8,645 bases of DNA from Rhodospirillales bacterium (GCA_028870815.1 JAGWOU010000054.1:1-8645); one strand, 5' to 3'; shown: positions 1-7,362, counted from the stretch's first letter. The notes: generated by a model from the sequence alone, not told the origin. Numbers and translations are program-made.

Positions 1-232
1 AAGTAATGCGCGTCAGCGTCTCCGAATCCAACACCGGCCAGTCCAGCACGGCGGGCTTGTAGGGGTTGTAGGTGGCGTCCAGCAGGGCGGTGAACATGCG
101 ATAATGCGCGTCCGAACCCGCTGTAATCGGGCCAGGTTCAAGAAACTCCCAATACCGGGCGCGACGATCGGCGGTGACAACATCCTCGTCATTTTCCGCG
201 ACCTCGGTTGGGGCAAGTGGAAGATCGTACAT
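1..232 (-). CDS. Unrecognised protein, N-terminal part only (runs off the left edge)
   Basis: The minus-strand frame is open from an ATG at 232 to the window edge, giving about 77 codons of the 5' end. The product begins MYDLPLAPTEVAEND and continues with an acidic stretch, then aromatic-rich segments (RYWEFLEPGP, YNPYKPAVLDWPVLD). No signal peptide or membrane segment is visible, so it is probably cytoplasmic. The start at 232 is preferred because a GAGG lies 6 bases upstream of it. A second in-frame ATG at 238 directly abuts that GAGG, which is too close. The gene is divergent from hpnA, with its start less than 110 bp from the hpnA start, so the two may share a regulatory region. I do not recognise the family, and the visible piece has no motif that supports a function. 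The frame is supported by the good ribosome site and plausible protein composition; a 67-codon alternative frame here is proline/arginine-rich and looks like a shadow. Confidence 0.7.
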   Translation of the reverse strand, partial: MYDLPLAPTEVAENDEDVVTADRRARYWEFLEPGPITAGSDAHYRMFTALLDATYNPYKPAVLDWPVLDSETLTRIT

Positions 233-269
233 CTGCATCCTCAGAGTTGCGCCAAAAGCTGCAATGGGT

Positions 270-298
270 TCTACAGCTTGTGCGCTGGCGGGTATATC
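270..298 (+). promoter_or_regulatory. Weak candidate sigma70-type promoter for the hopanoid operon
   Basis: TCTACA at 270-275 and TATATC at 293-298 are separated by 17 bases; each matches 4 of 6 positions of the -35/-10 consensus. This is the only reasonable pair I see before hpnA on this strand. Transcription would begin near 305, which leaves almost no leader before the ATG at 310 but about 30 bases before the alternative GTG at 337. With such weak matches in a GC-rich genome this could be chance. I found no clear operator or riboswitch in the divergent gap. Confidence 0.22.
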
Positions 299-309
299 GC
301 CACGGCGGA

Positions 310-1332
310 ATGGCAGCAAAGCACGGGGTATTGGAAGTGGCGCAGGGCGATCTGGTGCTGGTGACGGGGGCAACCGGCTTTGTGGGCGCGGCGGTGGCAA
401 GGGCGGCGAAAGCGGCGGGGTATCAGGTCCGGGTCACGGCACGGCGCGGCTCCAGCAGGCAGAATATCGCCAGCCTGGGCGCGGAGGTGGTGTTTCTGGA
501 CCTCGCAGAGCCCGAGAGCTTTGCCTCAGCGCTTTCCGGCTGCCGTTATCTGCTGCATGTGGCCGCCGATTACCGGCTATGGGTGCCGGATGTGGCGGCC
601 ATGCGGAAGGTAAATATCGACGGCACGCTGGCCCTGCTGCGCGCGGCCAAGAAGGCCGGGGTGGAACGCTCGGTCTATACCAGTTCTGTTGCCGCCTTGG
701 GGCTTAAGGCGGATGGCTCGCCCGCTGACGAGGCAACGCCGATCAAGCCCGAACACCATGTGGGCGCCTACAAGTTGAGCAAATACGATGCCGAGCAGGC
801 GGTGCGCGCGCTTGCCGCCGAACAGGATATCGTCATCGCCAACCCCTCCGCGCCGGTGGGGCCGGGCGATGTGAAACCAACCCCCACCGGGCAGATGGTG
901 CTGGACGCCGCGCGGGGCAAAATGCCCGCTTATGTGGATACCGGGCTGAATGTGGTGCATGTGGACGATGTGGCGGCCGGGCATCTTCTGGCGTTGGAGA
1001 AAGGCCGCCGGGGCGAGGTTTACATCCTCGGCGGCGAGGATTTGATGTTGCGCGACCTGCTGGCTCTGGTGGCGGCGCAAAGCGGGCGCAAGCCCCCTGG
1101 AATCCGCCTGCCTGTGGCGCCGCTGATGCCACTGGCCTGGGTTATGGAGCGCATCGCCGAGCGCACGGGCAAAACCCCGCTGATGACGCCGGATATTCTG
1201 CACATGGCGCGGAAAAAGATGTTTTTTTCATCGGAAAAGGCCAAAATAGAGCTAGGCTATGCGCCCCGCCCCGCCGCGCGGGCGGTGGAAGACGCGCTCA
1301 TCTGGTTCCGCAAGGAAGGCATGCTCGCATGA
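310..1332 (+). CDS. hpnA: Hopanoid-associated NAD-dependent sugar epimerase/dehydratase-like protein HpnA
   Basis: This is a 340-residue extended short-chain dehydrogenase. The Rossmann nucleotide site is GATGFVG at residues 20-26. The segment HVAADYRLW (about 83-91) is characteristic of the hopanoid HpnA group. A TSS motif lies at 124-126, and the catalytic YxxxK pair is Y154/K158 (YKLSK). All expected SDR residues are present and the length is normal, so the enzyme looks intact and cytoplasmic. The family is linked to hopanoid clusters by conservation; its substrate is not firmly established. The start is uncertain: the ATG at 310 is the only ATG giving a normal length, but it has GGCGGA only one base upstream. 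A GTG at 337 (331 residues, starting nine residues later) is an alternative. An ATG at 208 would overlap the divergent gene and is unlikely. The gene ends in ATGA, overlapping hpnB, and it is the first gene of the operon. Confidence 0.92.
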   Translation: MAAKHGVLEVAQGDLVLVTGATGFVGAAVARAAKAAGYQVRVTARRGSSRQNIASLGAEVVFLDLAEPESFASALSGCRYLLHVAADYRLWVPDVAAMRKVNIDGTLALLRAAKKAGVERSVYTSSVAALGLKADGSPADEATPIKPEHHVGAYKLSKYDAEQAVRALAAEQDIVIANPSAPVGPGDVKPTPTGQMVLDAARGKMPAYVDTGLNVVHVDDVAAGHLLALEKGRRGEVYILGGEDLMLRDLLALVAAQSGRKPPGIRLPVAPLMPLAWVMERIAERTGKTPLMTPDILHMARKKMFFSSEKAKIELGYAPRPAARAVEDALIWFRKEGMLA

Positions 1333-2432
1333 TCCTGCTGCTCGCTTTCGCCATCTGGCTGTATCTGGCCTTTTTCCATGGCCGGTTCTGGGATTCAGCG
1401 CCCGAACTCACCCCCGCCACGCCGCTGGAAGCAACGGACGTGGACATCATCATCCCCGCGCGGGACGAGGTGGAAACCATCGCCCCGGTCATCGCCTCGC
1501 TGGTGGCGCAGGATTATCCCGGAAACTTCCGCGTGATCCTGGTGGACGACAACTCAACGGACGGCACCGCCGAAGCCGCCGGCACGCATGAGCGCCTGAC
1601 CATCCTCACCGGGCAGGACAAACCAGCCGGCTGGTCCGGCAAGCTATGGGCGCTGAGCCAAGGTGTGGCGGCCAGCACCGCGCCGGTGATCCTGTTCGCG
1701 GATGCGGACATCACCCACGACCCGCGCCATCTCGCCACACTGGTGGCGAAAATGACCACGGACAGGTTGGAAATGGTCTCCGAAATGGTGCGGCTGAACT
1801 GCGCCTCCGAGCCCGAAAAATTCCTCATCCCCGCCTTCATCTATTTCTTCCAGATGCTCTACCCCTTCGCGAAGGTGAACGATCCGCGCTCCCGCGTGGC
1901 GGCGGCGGCGGGCGGCACGGTGCTGATCAAACGCGCGGCGCTGGAGCGCATCGGCGGGCTGGAAGCGATGAAGGGCGCGTTGATCGACGACGTGACCCTG
2001 GCCACAAAGGTGAAGGCGACCGGCCCGGTCTATCTCGGCCATTCGGGGCTCGCCACCTCCATCCGCCCCTACCCGAAGGCAAAGGATATCTGGGACATGA
2101 TCGCCCGCACCGCCTTCACCCAGTTGCGCTATTCGGCGGTCATGCTCATCGGCACCATCATTGGGCTGGCTCTGGTGTGGCTGGTTTTCCCCTTCGCCAC
2201 GCTCTGTACCGGCTTTGACTGGCGCGCGGCCTTGGGGCTGGCCATCTGGGCCATCGCGGCGCTCACCTACTTCCCGACTCTGGACCGCTATAAGGTGAAC
2301 CGCGCCTATGCCATCGCCCTGCCCGGCATTGCCTTGTTCTACATGGCCGCCACCATCGGCTCGGCAGTGAATCACTGGCGCGGCACCGGCGCCAAATGGA
2401 AAAACCGCGCCTATGCCGGGGACAAGCCATGA
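1329..2432 (+). CDS. hpnB: Hopanoid-associated family 2 glycosyltransferase HpnB
   Basis: This 367-residue membrane-bound glycosyltransferase-like protein has a hydrophobic N-terminal anchor at about residues 1-17. The GT2 domain follows, with DIIIPARDE (39-47), LVDDNSTDGT (71-80) and the metal-binding DAD at 125-127. A DD pair at 220-221 sits where the catalytic acid region is expected. The C-terminal part has about three hydrophobic helices (roughly 269-290, 298-315 and 326-345) followed by a basic tail. The layout is that of a processive-type GT2 enzyme at the inner membrane. HpnB is a conserved member of hopanoid clusters and presumably acts on a hopanoid or other lipid acceptor, but the donor and acceptor are not shown by sequence. 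The start is set by the ATGA overlap with the hpnA stop and by GGAAGG 9 bases upstream. It overlaps hpnC in the same way, so translational coupling along the operon is likely. Confidence 0.93.
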   Translation: MILLLAFAIWLYLAFFHGRFWDSAPELTPATPLEATDVDIIIPARDEVETIAPVIASLVAQDYPGNFRVILVDDNSTDGTAEAAGTHERLTILTGQDKPAGWSGKLWALSQGVAASTAPVILFADADITHDPRHLATLVAKMTTDRLEMVSEMVRLNCASEPEKFLIPAFIYFFQMLYPFAKVNDPRSRVAAAAGGTVLIKRAALERIGGLEAMKGALIDDVTLATKVKATGPVYLGHSGLATSIRPYPKAKDIWDMIARTAFTQLRYSAVMLIGTIIGLALVWLVFPFATLCTGFDWRAALGLAIWAIAALTYFPTLDRYKVNRAYAIALPGIALFYMAATIGSAVNHWRGTGAKWKNRAYAGDKP

Positions 2433-3298
2433 TCGCCAACGACAACACCTCCCCCGCCCGCGCCAAGAGCAGCAAAAGCGTCGAGGCCTGGTCCGGCAAG
2501 GATAAGGGGGATGAGAATTTCCCCGTCGCCTCCCTGCTCATCGCCAAACCACTGCGCGCCCGCGTGCATGCCTATTACGATTTCGCCCGCAATGCGGATG
2601 ACATCTCGGACAGCGCCACCCTTTCCCCCGAGGAAAAGCTGGAGCGGCTGAATGCGATGGAAGTCGTGCTGACCGGCGCGCTGGACACAGGCAGCCCCAG
2701 CGCCACCAGGCTGCGCCAATCCCTGGCGGAGTCCGGCGTATCCAACACCCATGCCCGCGAATTGCTGACCGCCTTCCGCCAGGATGTGGTGAAGCACCGC
2801 TATGAAAACTGGGCGGAGCTGATGCATTATTGCCGTTACTCCGCCGCCCCGGTGGGCCGCTATGTGCTGGATGTGCACGGCGAATCCCACAACACCTGGG
2901 CGCCGTCGGACGCGCTGTGCGCCTCCTTGCAGGTGCTTAACCATTTGCAGGATTGCGCCAAGGATTTACGCGACCTGGACCGCTGCTACGTGCCGCAGGA
3001 CTGGCTGCGCGAAGCCGGCCTGACCACGGACGACATCGCCCGGCCCGAGACCGTTCCCGCCCTGCGCGCCGTGTTCGACAAAATGCTGGACGCCACGGAA
3101 GCCCTCAACCGCACCGCCGCCGACCTGCCCAAGCGCGTGAAATCCCGCCGGTTGCGGATTGAAACCGCCATCATCTGCGCGCTCGCCAACCGGCTCACCA
3201 CCAAGCTGCGCCATGGCGACCCGCTGGCGACCCGCGTGAAGCTCTCCAAGCTGGATGTGCTGGCCGCCACGTTATTGGGCTTGAGATACGTTCCATGA
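2429..3298 (+). CDS. hpnC: Squalene-synthase-like HpnC (hydroxysqualene synthase)
   Basis: This 289-residue member of the trans-isoprenyl diphosphate (squalene/phytoene) synthase family is all-helical and cytosolic or peripheral. The first aspartate-rich motif is in NADDISD, with D57, D58 and D61. The second is QDCAKDLRD at 174-182, with D175 and D179. FPVASLLIAK near residue 31 marks the usual beginning of the domain. In the HpnCDE route established in other bacteria, HpnC converts presqualene diphosphate to hydroxysqualene. The start at 2429 is chosen because it gives an ATGA overlap with the hpnB stop and has GGGGA 6 bases upstream; an in-frame ATG at 2396 would add 11 residues inside hpnB and is not needed. 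It is distinguished from the downstream paralogue hpnD by order and by the variant second motif. Active-site aspartates are intact, so I see no sign of decay. Confidence 0.95.
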   Translation: MIANDNTSPARAKSSKSVEAWSGKDKGDENFPVASLLIAKPLRARVHAYYDFARNADDISDSATLSPEEKLERLNAMEVVLTGALDTGSPSATRLRQSLAESGVSNTHARELLTAFRQDVVKHRYENWAELMHYCRYSAAPVGRYVLDVHGESHNTWAPSDALCASLQVLNHLQDCAKDLRDLDRCYVPQDWLREAGLTTDDIARPETVPALRAVFDKMLDATEALNRTAADLPKRVKSRRLRIETAIICALANRLTTKLRHGDPLATRVKLSKLDVLAATLLGLRYVP

Positions 3299-4140
3299 TC
3301 AACCCCGACGACACCGCCCATGTCACCGCCTTGGTGAAAGCCTCCGGCACTTCCTTCTATCACGGCATGAAGATCCTGCCGCCGGAGCGACGGGATGCGA
3401 TGTATGCCATCTATGCCTTCTGCCGCGTGGTGGACGACATTGCCGATGAGGAAGGCCGCGACTTCACCGCCAAGCAGGTTGAGCTGGAAGCCTGGCGCCA
3501 GCACATCTCGGCACTTTATGACCGCGGCGCGGCCGAGGATGCGATAACGCGCGCCTTGCTGGTGGTGATCCAGGACTACCATGTGCGCCGGGACGATTTC
3601 ATCGCCATCATCGACGGCATGGAGATGGATGCGGGCGAACCGATCATCGCCCCGAAGCTGGCGGAACTGGACCTGTATTGCGACCGCGTAGCCTCTGCCG
3701 TGGGCCGGCTTTCCGTGCGGGTGTTCGGGGATTCCTCCCCAGCGGCGGACGAGGTGGCGTACGCGCTGGGGCGTGGTCTGCAGCTCACCAACATATTGCG
3801 TGACGTGGCGGAGGATGCGGAGCGCGGACGCATCTATCTGCCCGCCGAATTTCTGACGGAAGCGGACGTGACAACGGACCCGGCACATATCCTCACCGCC
3901 CCCAATCTGCCGCAGGTCTGCGCCCGCGTGGCAGAGATGGCAGAGCAGAATTTTACCAGCGCCCACGAAGCCATGGCCCGTTGCAACGCAAAAGCCATGC
4001 GCCCGGCCCAGATGATGGAAGCCAGCTACCGCCCTCTGCTGGATATTTTGCGGCGGCGGAACTTCGATTACGCGCAGGGCCGCGTCTCGCTGCCGAAATG
4101 GAAGAAGCTGATGCTGGCGGCGCGGCTGCTGGCGGGATGA
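3295..4140 (+). CDS. hpnD: Presqualene diphosphate synthase HpnD
   Basis: This 281-residue squalene/phytoene-synthase-family enzyme shows the strongest form of the motifs. FYHGMKILP (21-29) and YAIYAFCRVVDDIADEEG (37-54) carry the first aspartates D47, D48 and D51. LTNILRDVAEDAERGRIYLP (164-183) carries D170 and D174, plus the RIYLP segment typical of the family. In the HpnCDE pathway it condenses two farnesyl diphosphates to presqualene diphosphate, the substrate of HpnC. The length is normal and both metal-binding motifs are complete. Its start overlaps the hpnC stop in an ATGA, with only a weak ribosome site (a GAG about 10 bases upstream), so translation probably depends on coupling to hpnC. 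Its own TGA stop is embedded in a TGAGGG that probably serves as the hpnE ribosome site. Confidence 0.96.
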   Translation: MINPDDTAHVTALVKASGTSFYHGMKILPPERRDAMYAIYAFCRVVDDIADEEGRDFTAKQVELEAWRQHISALYDRGAAEDAITRALLVVIQDYHVRRDDFIAIIDGMEMDAGEPIIAPKLAELDLYCDRVASAVGRLSVRVFGDSSPAADEVAYALGRGLQLTNILRDVAEDAERGRIYLPAEFLTEADVTTDPAHILTAPNLPQVCARVAEMAEQNFTSAHEAMARCNAKAMRPAQMMEASYRPLLDILRRRNFDYAQGRVSLPKWKKLMLAARLLAG

Positions 4141-4150
4141 GGGAAAGGGC

Positions 4151-5332
4151 ATGAGCGTCCATGTTATCGGCGCGGGACTCGCCGGGCTTTCCGCCGCCTG
4201 CCGCCTCGTGGAGCTGGGGCACGAGGTTGTGCTGTTTGAAGCCGCCCCCAATGCCGGTGGGCGCGCGCGCTCTTATTTCGACAAGCAACTGAACTGCCGG
4301 ATTGATAACGGCAACCATCTGTTGCTCTCGGGCAATCTTTCCGCGCTGAATTATCTGGAGCGCATTGGCACACGGGAGACGCTGACTGGCCCGGCGGCGC
4401 CCATTTTTCCATTTCACGACGTGAGTACCGGAGAAGCCTGGACGCTGCGTCTCAACCAAGGGCATTTTCCCTGGTGGATTTTCAAATCCGGCCACCGTGT
4501 GCCGGGCACCCGCATATGGCATTATCTGGCGCTGAAAAAACTGATCAAGGCCAAGCCGAGGGATCTGGTGGAGCCTCTGGCGGGCGGCGGTGCGCTCTAT
4601 ACGAAGCTCCTGGAACCACTGGCCATCGCCGCGCTGAACACCATGCCGGACATCGCCGCCGCCCAGCCCCTGGGCGCGGTGCTGGCGGAAACGGTGGAAC
4701 GCGGCGGCTTTGCCGCTTTGCCCCGCTGGGCGCGGGTGGGCCTGTCTGAGAGTTTCGTGGACCCGGCTTTGGACTGGCTGCGCCAGCGCGGCGTGGAGAT
4801 TAGGTTTGGAACCCGCGTGACCGAGTTGCACCCCGGCCAGAAAACCGTGCTCGCCGTACCACCCTGGGCCGCGAAAGAACTGTTGCCGGAACTCACCGTG
4901 CCAGACGCGTTCGAATCCATCTGCAATCTGCACTTCAAGGCGCAAACGCCCCCTGGCGAGGCCGGATTTTACGGGCTGCTGGGCAGCATGGCGGAATGGG
5001 TGTTCGCGCGGGAAAATGTGGTCTCCGTCACCATTTCCGCAGCGAACCGCTATGCGAATCTGGGCCAGGAGGCGATAGCCGCACAGGTCTGGGCGGAACT
5101 CTCCCAAGCCTTTGGCCTGCCGCCCGCCCAACCCCTATGCCGGGTGCTGTGGGAAAAACGCGCCACCTTTGCCTGCACGCCTGAGCAACTTGCCAAACGC
5201 CCTGGCCCACAAAGCCCGCGCCCCGGCGTGGTTTTGGCGGGAGATTGGACGGATACCGGCCTGCCCGCGACCATCGAGGGCGCCATACGCTCCGGCGAGG
5301 CGGCGGTGGCGGCATTGCCACAGCCCGCCTGA
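4151..5332 (+). CDS. hpnE: Hydroxysqualene dehydroxylase HpnE (FAD-dependent)
   Basis: This 393-residue flavoprotein belongs to the amine oxidase/phytoene desaturase superfamily. The N-terminal dinucleotide fold has GAGLAG at residues 7-12, followed by E30 at the end of the second strand, which is expected to bind the FAD ribose. GGRARS (36-41) and DNGNHLLLSG (52-61) follow and are typical of HpnE. The C-terminal FAD motif is LAGDWTDTGLP (362-372), running into ATIEGAIRSG. The known reaction is reductive removal of the hydroxyl of hydroxysqualene to give squalene. The start ATG lies 10 bp after the hpnD stop, with GAGG 8 bases upstream. The middle looks compact: only a few residues (around 226-234) separate the GTRVTEL strand from VLAVPPW, where relatives, as I remember them, have a longer hairpin. 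The protein otherwise appears whole, and the family call is secure. Confidence 0.94.
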   Translation: MSVHVIGAGLAGLSAACRLVELGHEVVLFEAAPNAGGRARSYFDKQLNCRIDNGNHLLLSGNLSALNYLERIGTRETLTGPAAPIFPFHDVSTGEAWTLRLNQGHFPWWIFKSGHRVPGTRIWHYLALKKLIKAKPRDLVEPLAGGGALYTKLLEPLAIAALNTMPDIAAAQPLGAVLAETVERGGFAALPRWARVGLSESFVDPALDWLRQRGVEIRFGTRVTELHPGQKTVLAVPPWAAKELLPELTVPDAFESICNLHFKAQTPPGEAGFYGLLGSMAEWVFARENVVSVTISAANRYANLGQEAIAAQVWAELSQAFGLPPAQPLCRVLWEKRATFACTPEQLAKRPGPQSPRPGVVLAGDWTDTGLPATIEGAIRSGEAAVAALPQPA

Positions 5333-5390
5333 ACCTCAGCCATGCCTGCAAAGAGACTGGCGAAGCCTGAAAAAAACTGCCAAATCCCGA

Positions 5391-7307
5391 ATGATGAACG
5401 CAGTACTGGATCATTCGATCGATCTGGCCCGTGCCTCGCTGACGGCTGAGCAACGGACGGACGGGCATTATTGCTACGAACTGGAGGCTGACGCCACCAT
5501 TCCAGCCGAATATGTGCTGCTGGAGCATTATCTCGACCGTATCGACGATGCACTGCAGGCCAAGATCGGCGTGTATCTGCGCCGCATCCAGGGCGATTAC
5601 GACACTTGCCTGGGCGGCTGGCCGCTGTTTCATGGCGGCAAGCTGGACCTTTCATGCTCGGTAAAGGCTTATTTCGCGCTGAAGGCGCTGGGCGATTCGC
5701 CAGATGCGCCGCATATGGTGCGGGCCCGCGAGGCGATTCTGGCCGCTGGCGGGGCGGAGCGCGCGAACGTGTTTACCCGCTTCCAGATGGCCTTGTTTGG
5801 CGCCGTGCCCTGGGAAGCCTGCCCGGTGATTCCCATCGAGGCCGTGCTGATGCCGGAGTGGTTTCCCTTCACCATGCGCAAGGTTTCCTATTGGTCGCGC
5901 ACGGTGATGGTGCCGTTGATGTTTTTGGCCAGCCGCAAGCCGCTGGCCCGCAACCCGCGCAATATCCGCATCGACGAGCTGTTCCGCACCAAGCCTTCCG
6001 AGGTGAAGGACTGGATTCGCGGACCTTATAAATCGGCCTGGGGCCCGGTGTTCAAGGTGCTGGACGATGTGCTGCGCGTGGCCGAGCCCTTCTTCCCCAA
6101 GGGTTCTCGCGCCAAGGCCGAGCAAAAAGCGCGGGACTGGATTATCGAGCGGCTGAACGGCGAGGACGGGCTGGGCGCCATCTACCCCGCCATGGCCAAC
6201 GCCACGATGATGTTCGATTACCTGGGCGATAAGGAAAATTTCGACATCGCCTGGAATTCCGTGCGCAAGCTGCTGGTGGTGAAGGAGGACGAGGCTTACT
6301 GCCAGCCCTGCCTCTCCCCGGTATGGGACACGGCCTTGGCCGGGCACGCTTTGGCGGAAGCCGGTGAAGCCCAGGCAGTGGCCGAGGCGTGTGACTGGCT
6401 GATCCCGCGCCAGGAGCTGGATGTGGTGGGCGACTGGGCTGACAACACCCCCGGCACTCGCCCCGGCGGCTGGGCCTTCCAGTACAATAACCCGCATTAC
6501 CCGGATGTGGACGATACCGCCGTGGCCGCCATGCTGCTGCACCGCGCGGGCGATCCCAAATATGCCGAAGCCATCTCCCGCGCGCGGGAATGGGTGATCG
6601 GCATGCAGTCCACCAACGGCGCCTGGGGCGCGTTCGATATCAATAACGACCGGCAGTACCTCAACCACATTCCCTTCGCGGACCATGGCGCGCTGCTAGA
6701 CCCGCCGACGGAAGATGTTTCCGCCCGTTGCGTCTCCTTCCTCGCCCAATTGGGGCATGAGGAAGACCGGCCCGCGATCGAGCGCGGCATCCAGTATCTA
6801 CGCGAGACGCAGAAGCCGGATGGCTCCTGGTTTGGCCGCTGGGGCACGAATTACATCTACGGCACCTGGTCTGTGCTTTGCGCGCTGAACGCGGCGGGGG
6901 TTGCGCATGACGACCCGATGGTGATGAAGGCGACATCCTGGCTGCTGGCCAAGCAACGCGAAGATGGCGGCTGGGGCGAGGATAACGAAAGCTATGGCGA
7001 CACGCCCGCTGGCGAATTCCACGGCCATGCCGCGCAAAGCCTGCCGAGCCAGACCGCCTGGGCGGTGCTGGGGCTAATGGCGGCAGGGCTGGCGGACCAT
7101 GATTCCGTACGGCGCGGGATTGCATATTTGCAGGCCGCGCAAGGCGAAGATGGAAGCTGGAAGGAAGCGCCCTATAACGCGGTGGGCTTCCCGCGCGTGT
7201 TCTATTTGAAATATCACGGCTATCCGCGCTTTTTCCCACTGCTGGCTCTGAGCCGCTATAAGCAACTTCTGGCCAGCAATGACCGCGTGGTGAAATACGG
7301 GTTTTAA
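5391..7307 (+). CDS. shc: Squalene-hopene cyclase
   Basis: This 638-residue class II triterpene cyclase carries out the last core step, protonating and cyclising squalene to hopene (and hopanol). The acidic catalytic motif DVDDTA lies at residues 372-377, close to its position in the well-studied Alicyclobacillus enzyme. QW-type repeats are visible as QSTNGAWG (from 406), QKPDGSW (from 474), QREDGGW (from 522) and QGEDGSW (from 584), with a degenerate QRTDGHY near residue 21. FGRWGTNYIYGTWS (from about 480) is a family signature. It is normally a monotopic protein of the inner membrane. Start: tandem ATGs at 5391 and 5394 fit the usual N-terminus, and no other in-frame start exists until far upstream inside hpnE. 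Neither ATG has a recognisable Shine-Dalgarno sequence. It is the last gene of the operon, 58 bp after hpnE and just before a terminator. An equivalent symbol is hpnF. Confidence 0.97.
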   Translation: MMNAVLDHSIDLARASLTAEQRTDGHYCYELEADATIPAEYVLLEHYLDRIDDALQAKIGVYLRRIQGDYDTCLGGWPLFHGGKLDLSCSVKAYFALKALGDSPDAPHMVRAREAILAAGGAERANVFTRFQMALFGAVPWEACPVIPIEAVLMPEWFPFTMRKVSYWSRTVMVPLMFLASRKPLARNPRNIRIDELFRTKPSEVKDWIRGPYKSAWGPVFKVLDDVLRVAEPFFPKGSRAKAEQKARDWIIERLNGEDGLGAIYPAMANATMMFDYLGDKENFDIAWNSVRKLLVVKEDEAYCQPCLSPVWDTALAGHALAEAGEAQAVAEACDWLIPRQELDVVGDWADNTPGTRPGGWAFQYNNPHYPDVDDTAVAAMLLHRAGDPKYAEAISRAREWVIGMQSTNGAWGAFDINNDRQYLNHIPFADHGALLDPPTEDVSARCVSFLAQLGHEEDRPAIERGIQYLRETQKPDGSWFGRWGTNYIYGTWSVLCALNAAGVAHDDPMVMKATSWLLAKQREDGGWGEDNESYGDTPAGEFHGHAAQSLPSQTAWAVLGLMAAGLADHDSVRRGIAYLQAAQGEDGSWKEAPYNAVGFPRVFYLKYHGYPRFFPLLALSRYKQLLASNDRVVKYGF

Positions 7308-7312
7308 AAAAC

Positions 7313-7343
7313 TGGCTGGAGGATTTTTAAAACCCTCCAGCCA
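7313..7343. terminator. Probable bidirectional intrinsic terminator between shc and cysQ
   Basis: A perfect 10-bp inverted repeat, TGGCTGGAGG (7313-7322) with CCTCCAGCCA (7334-7343), flanks an 11-base A/T-rich loop. It lies 5 bases past the shc stop and 17 bases past the cysQ stop read from the other strand, so it sits exactly between two converging genes. On the minus strand the stem is followed almost at once by six T's (GTTTTTTAAAAC), a classic intrinsic terminator for cysQ. On the plus strand the tail (TAAAAATTT) is a poorer U-tract, so termination after shc may be less efficient. Confidence 0.85.
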
Positions 7344-7345
7344 TA

Positions 7346-7362
7346 AAAATTTCCAAAATTTC
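7346..7362. repeat. Short AAAATTTC direct repeat
   Basis: AAAATTTC occurs at 7346-7353 and again at 7355-7362, one base apart, in the only clearly AT-rich patch of the window. The second copy runs into the cysQ stop codon. It is probably just part of the AT-rich flank of the terminator. Confidence 0.4.

Noticed and set aside
208..309. An N-terminal extension of hpnA from an ATG at 208
   Set aside because: It would overlap the 5' end of the divergent gene, encodes residues unlike any SDR N-terminus, and places the Rossmann motif about 54 residues in.
2986..4251. A 421-codon open frame antisense to hpnC/hpnD
   Set aside because: It has histidine-, arginine- and glycine-rich shadow composition opposite well-supported genes, as commonly arises in GC-rich DNA. 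It has no family motif.
3953..5131. A 392-codon open frame antisense to hpnD/hpnE
   Set aside because: Same reason: its composition mirrors the codon pattern of the sense genes and there is no recognisable domain.
5112..5390. An upstream extension of shc inside hpnE
   Set aside because: The extra residues are proline/arginine-rich shadow translation of hpnE, and the normal cyclase N-terminus begins at the tandem ATGs.
5342..5449. A 35-codon small frame overlapping the shc start
   Set aside because: No ribosome site and no distinctive composition. It is mentioned only as a possible leader element, not called as a gene.
5652..6686. A 344-codon open frame antisense to shc
   Set aside because: It lies wholly within the conserved cyclase and shows no motif or ribosome site worth supporting.
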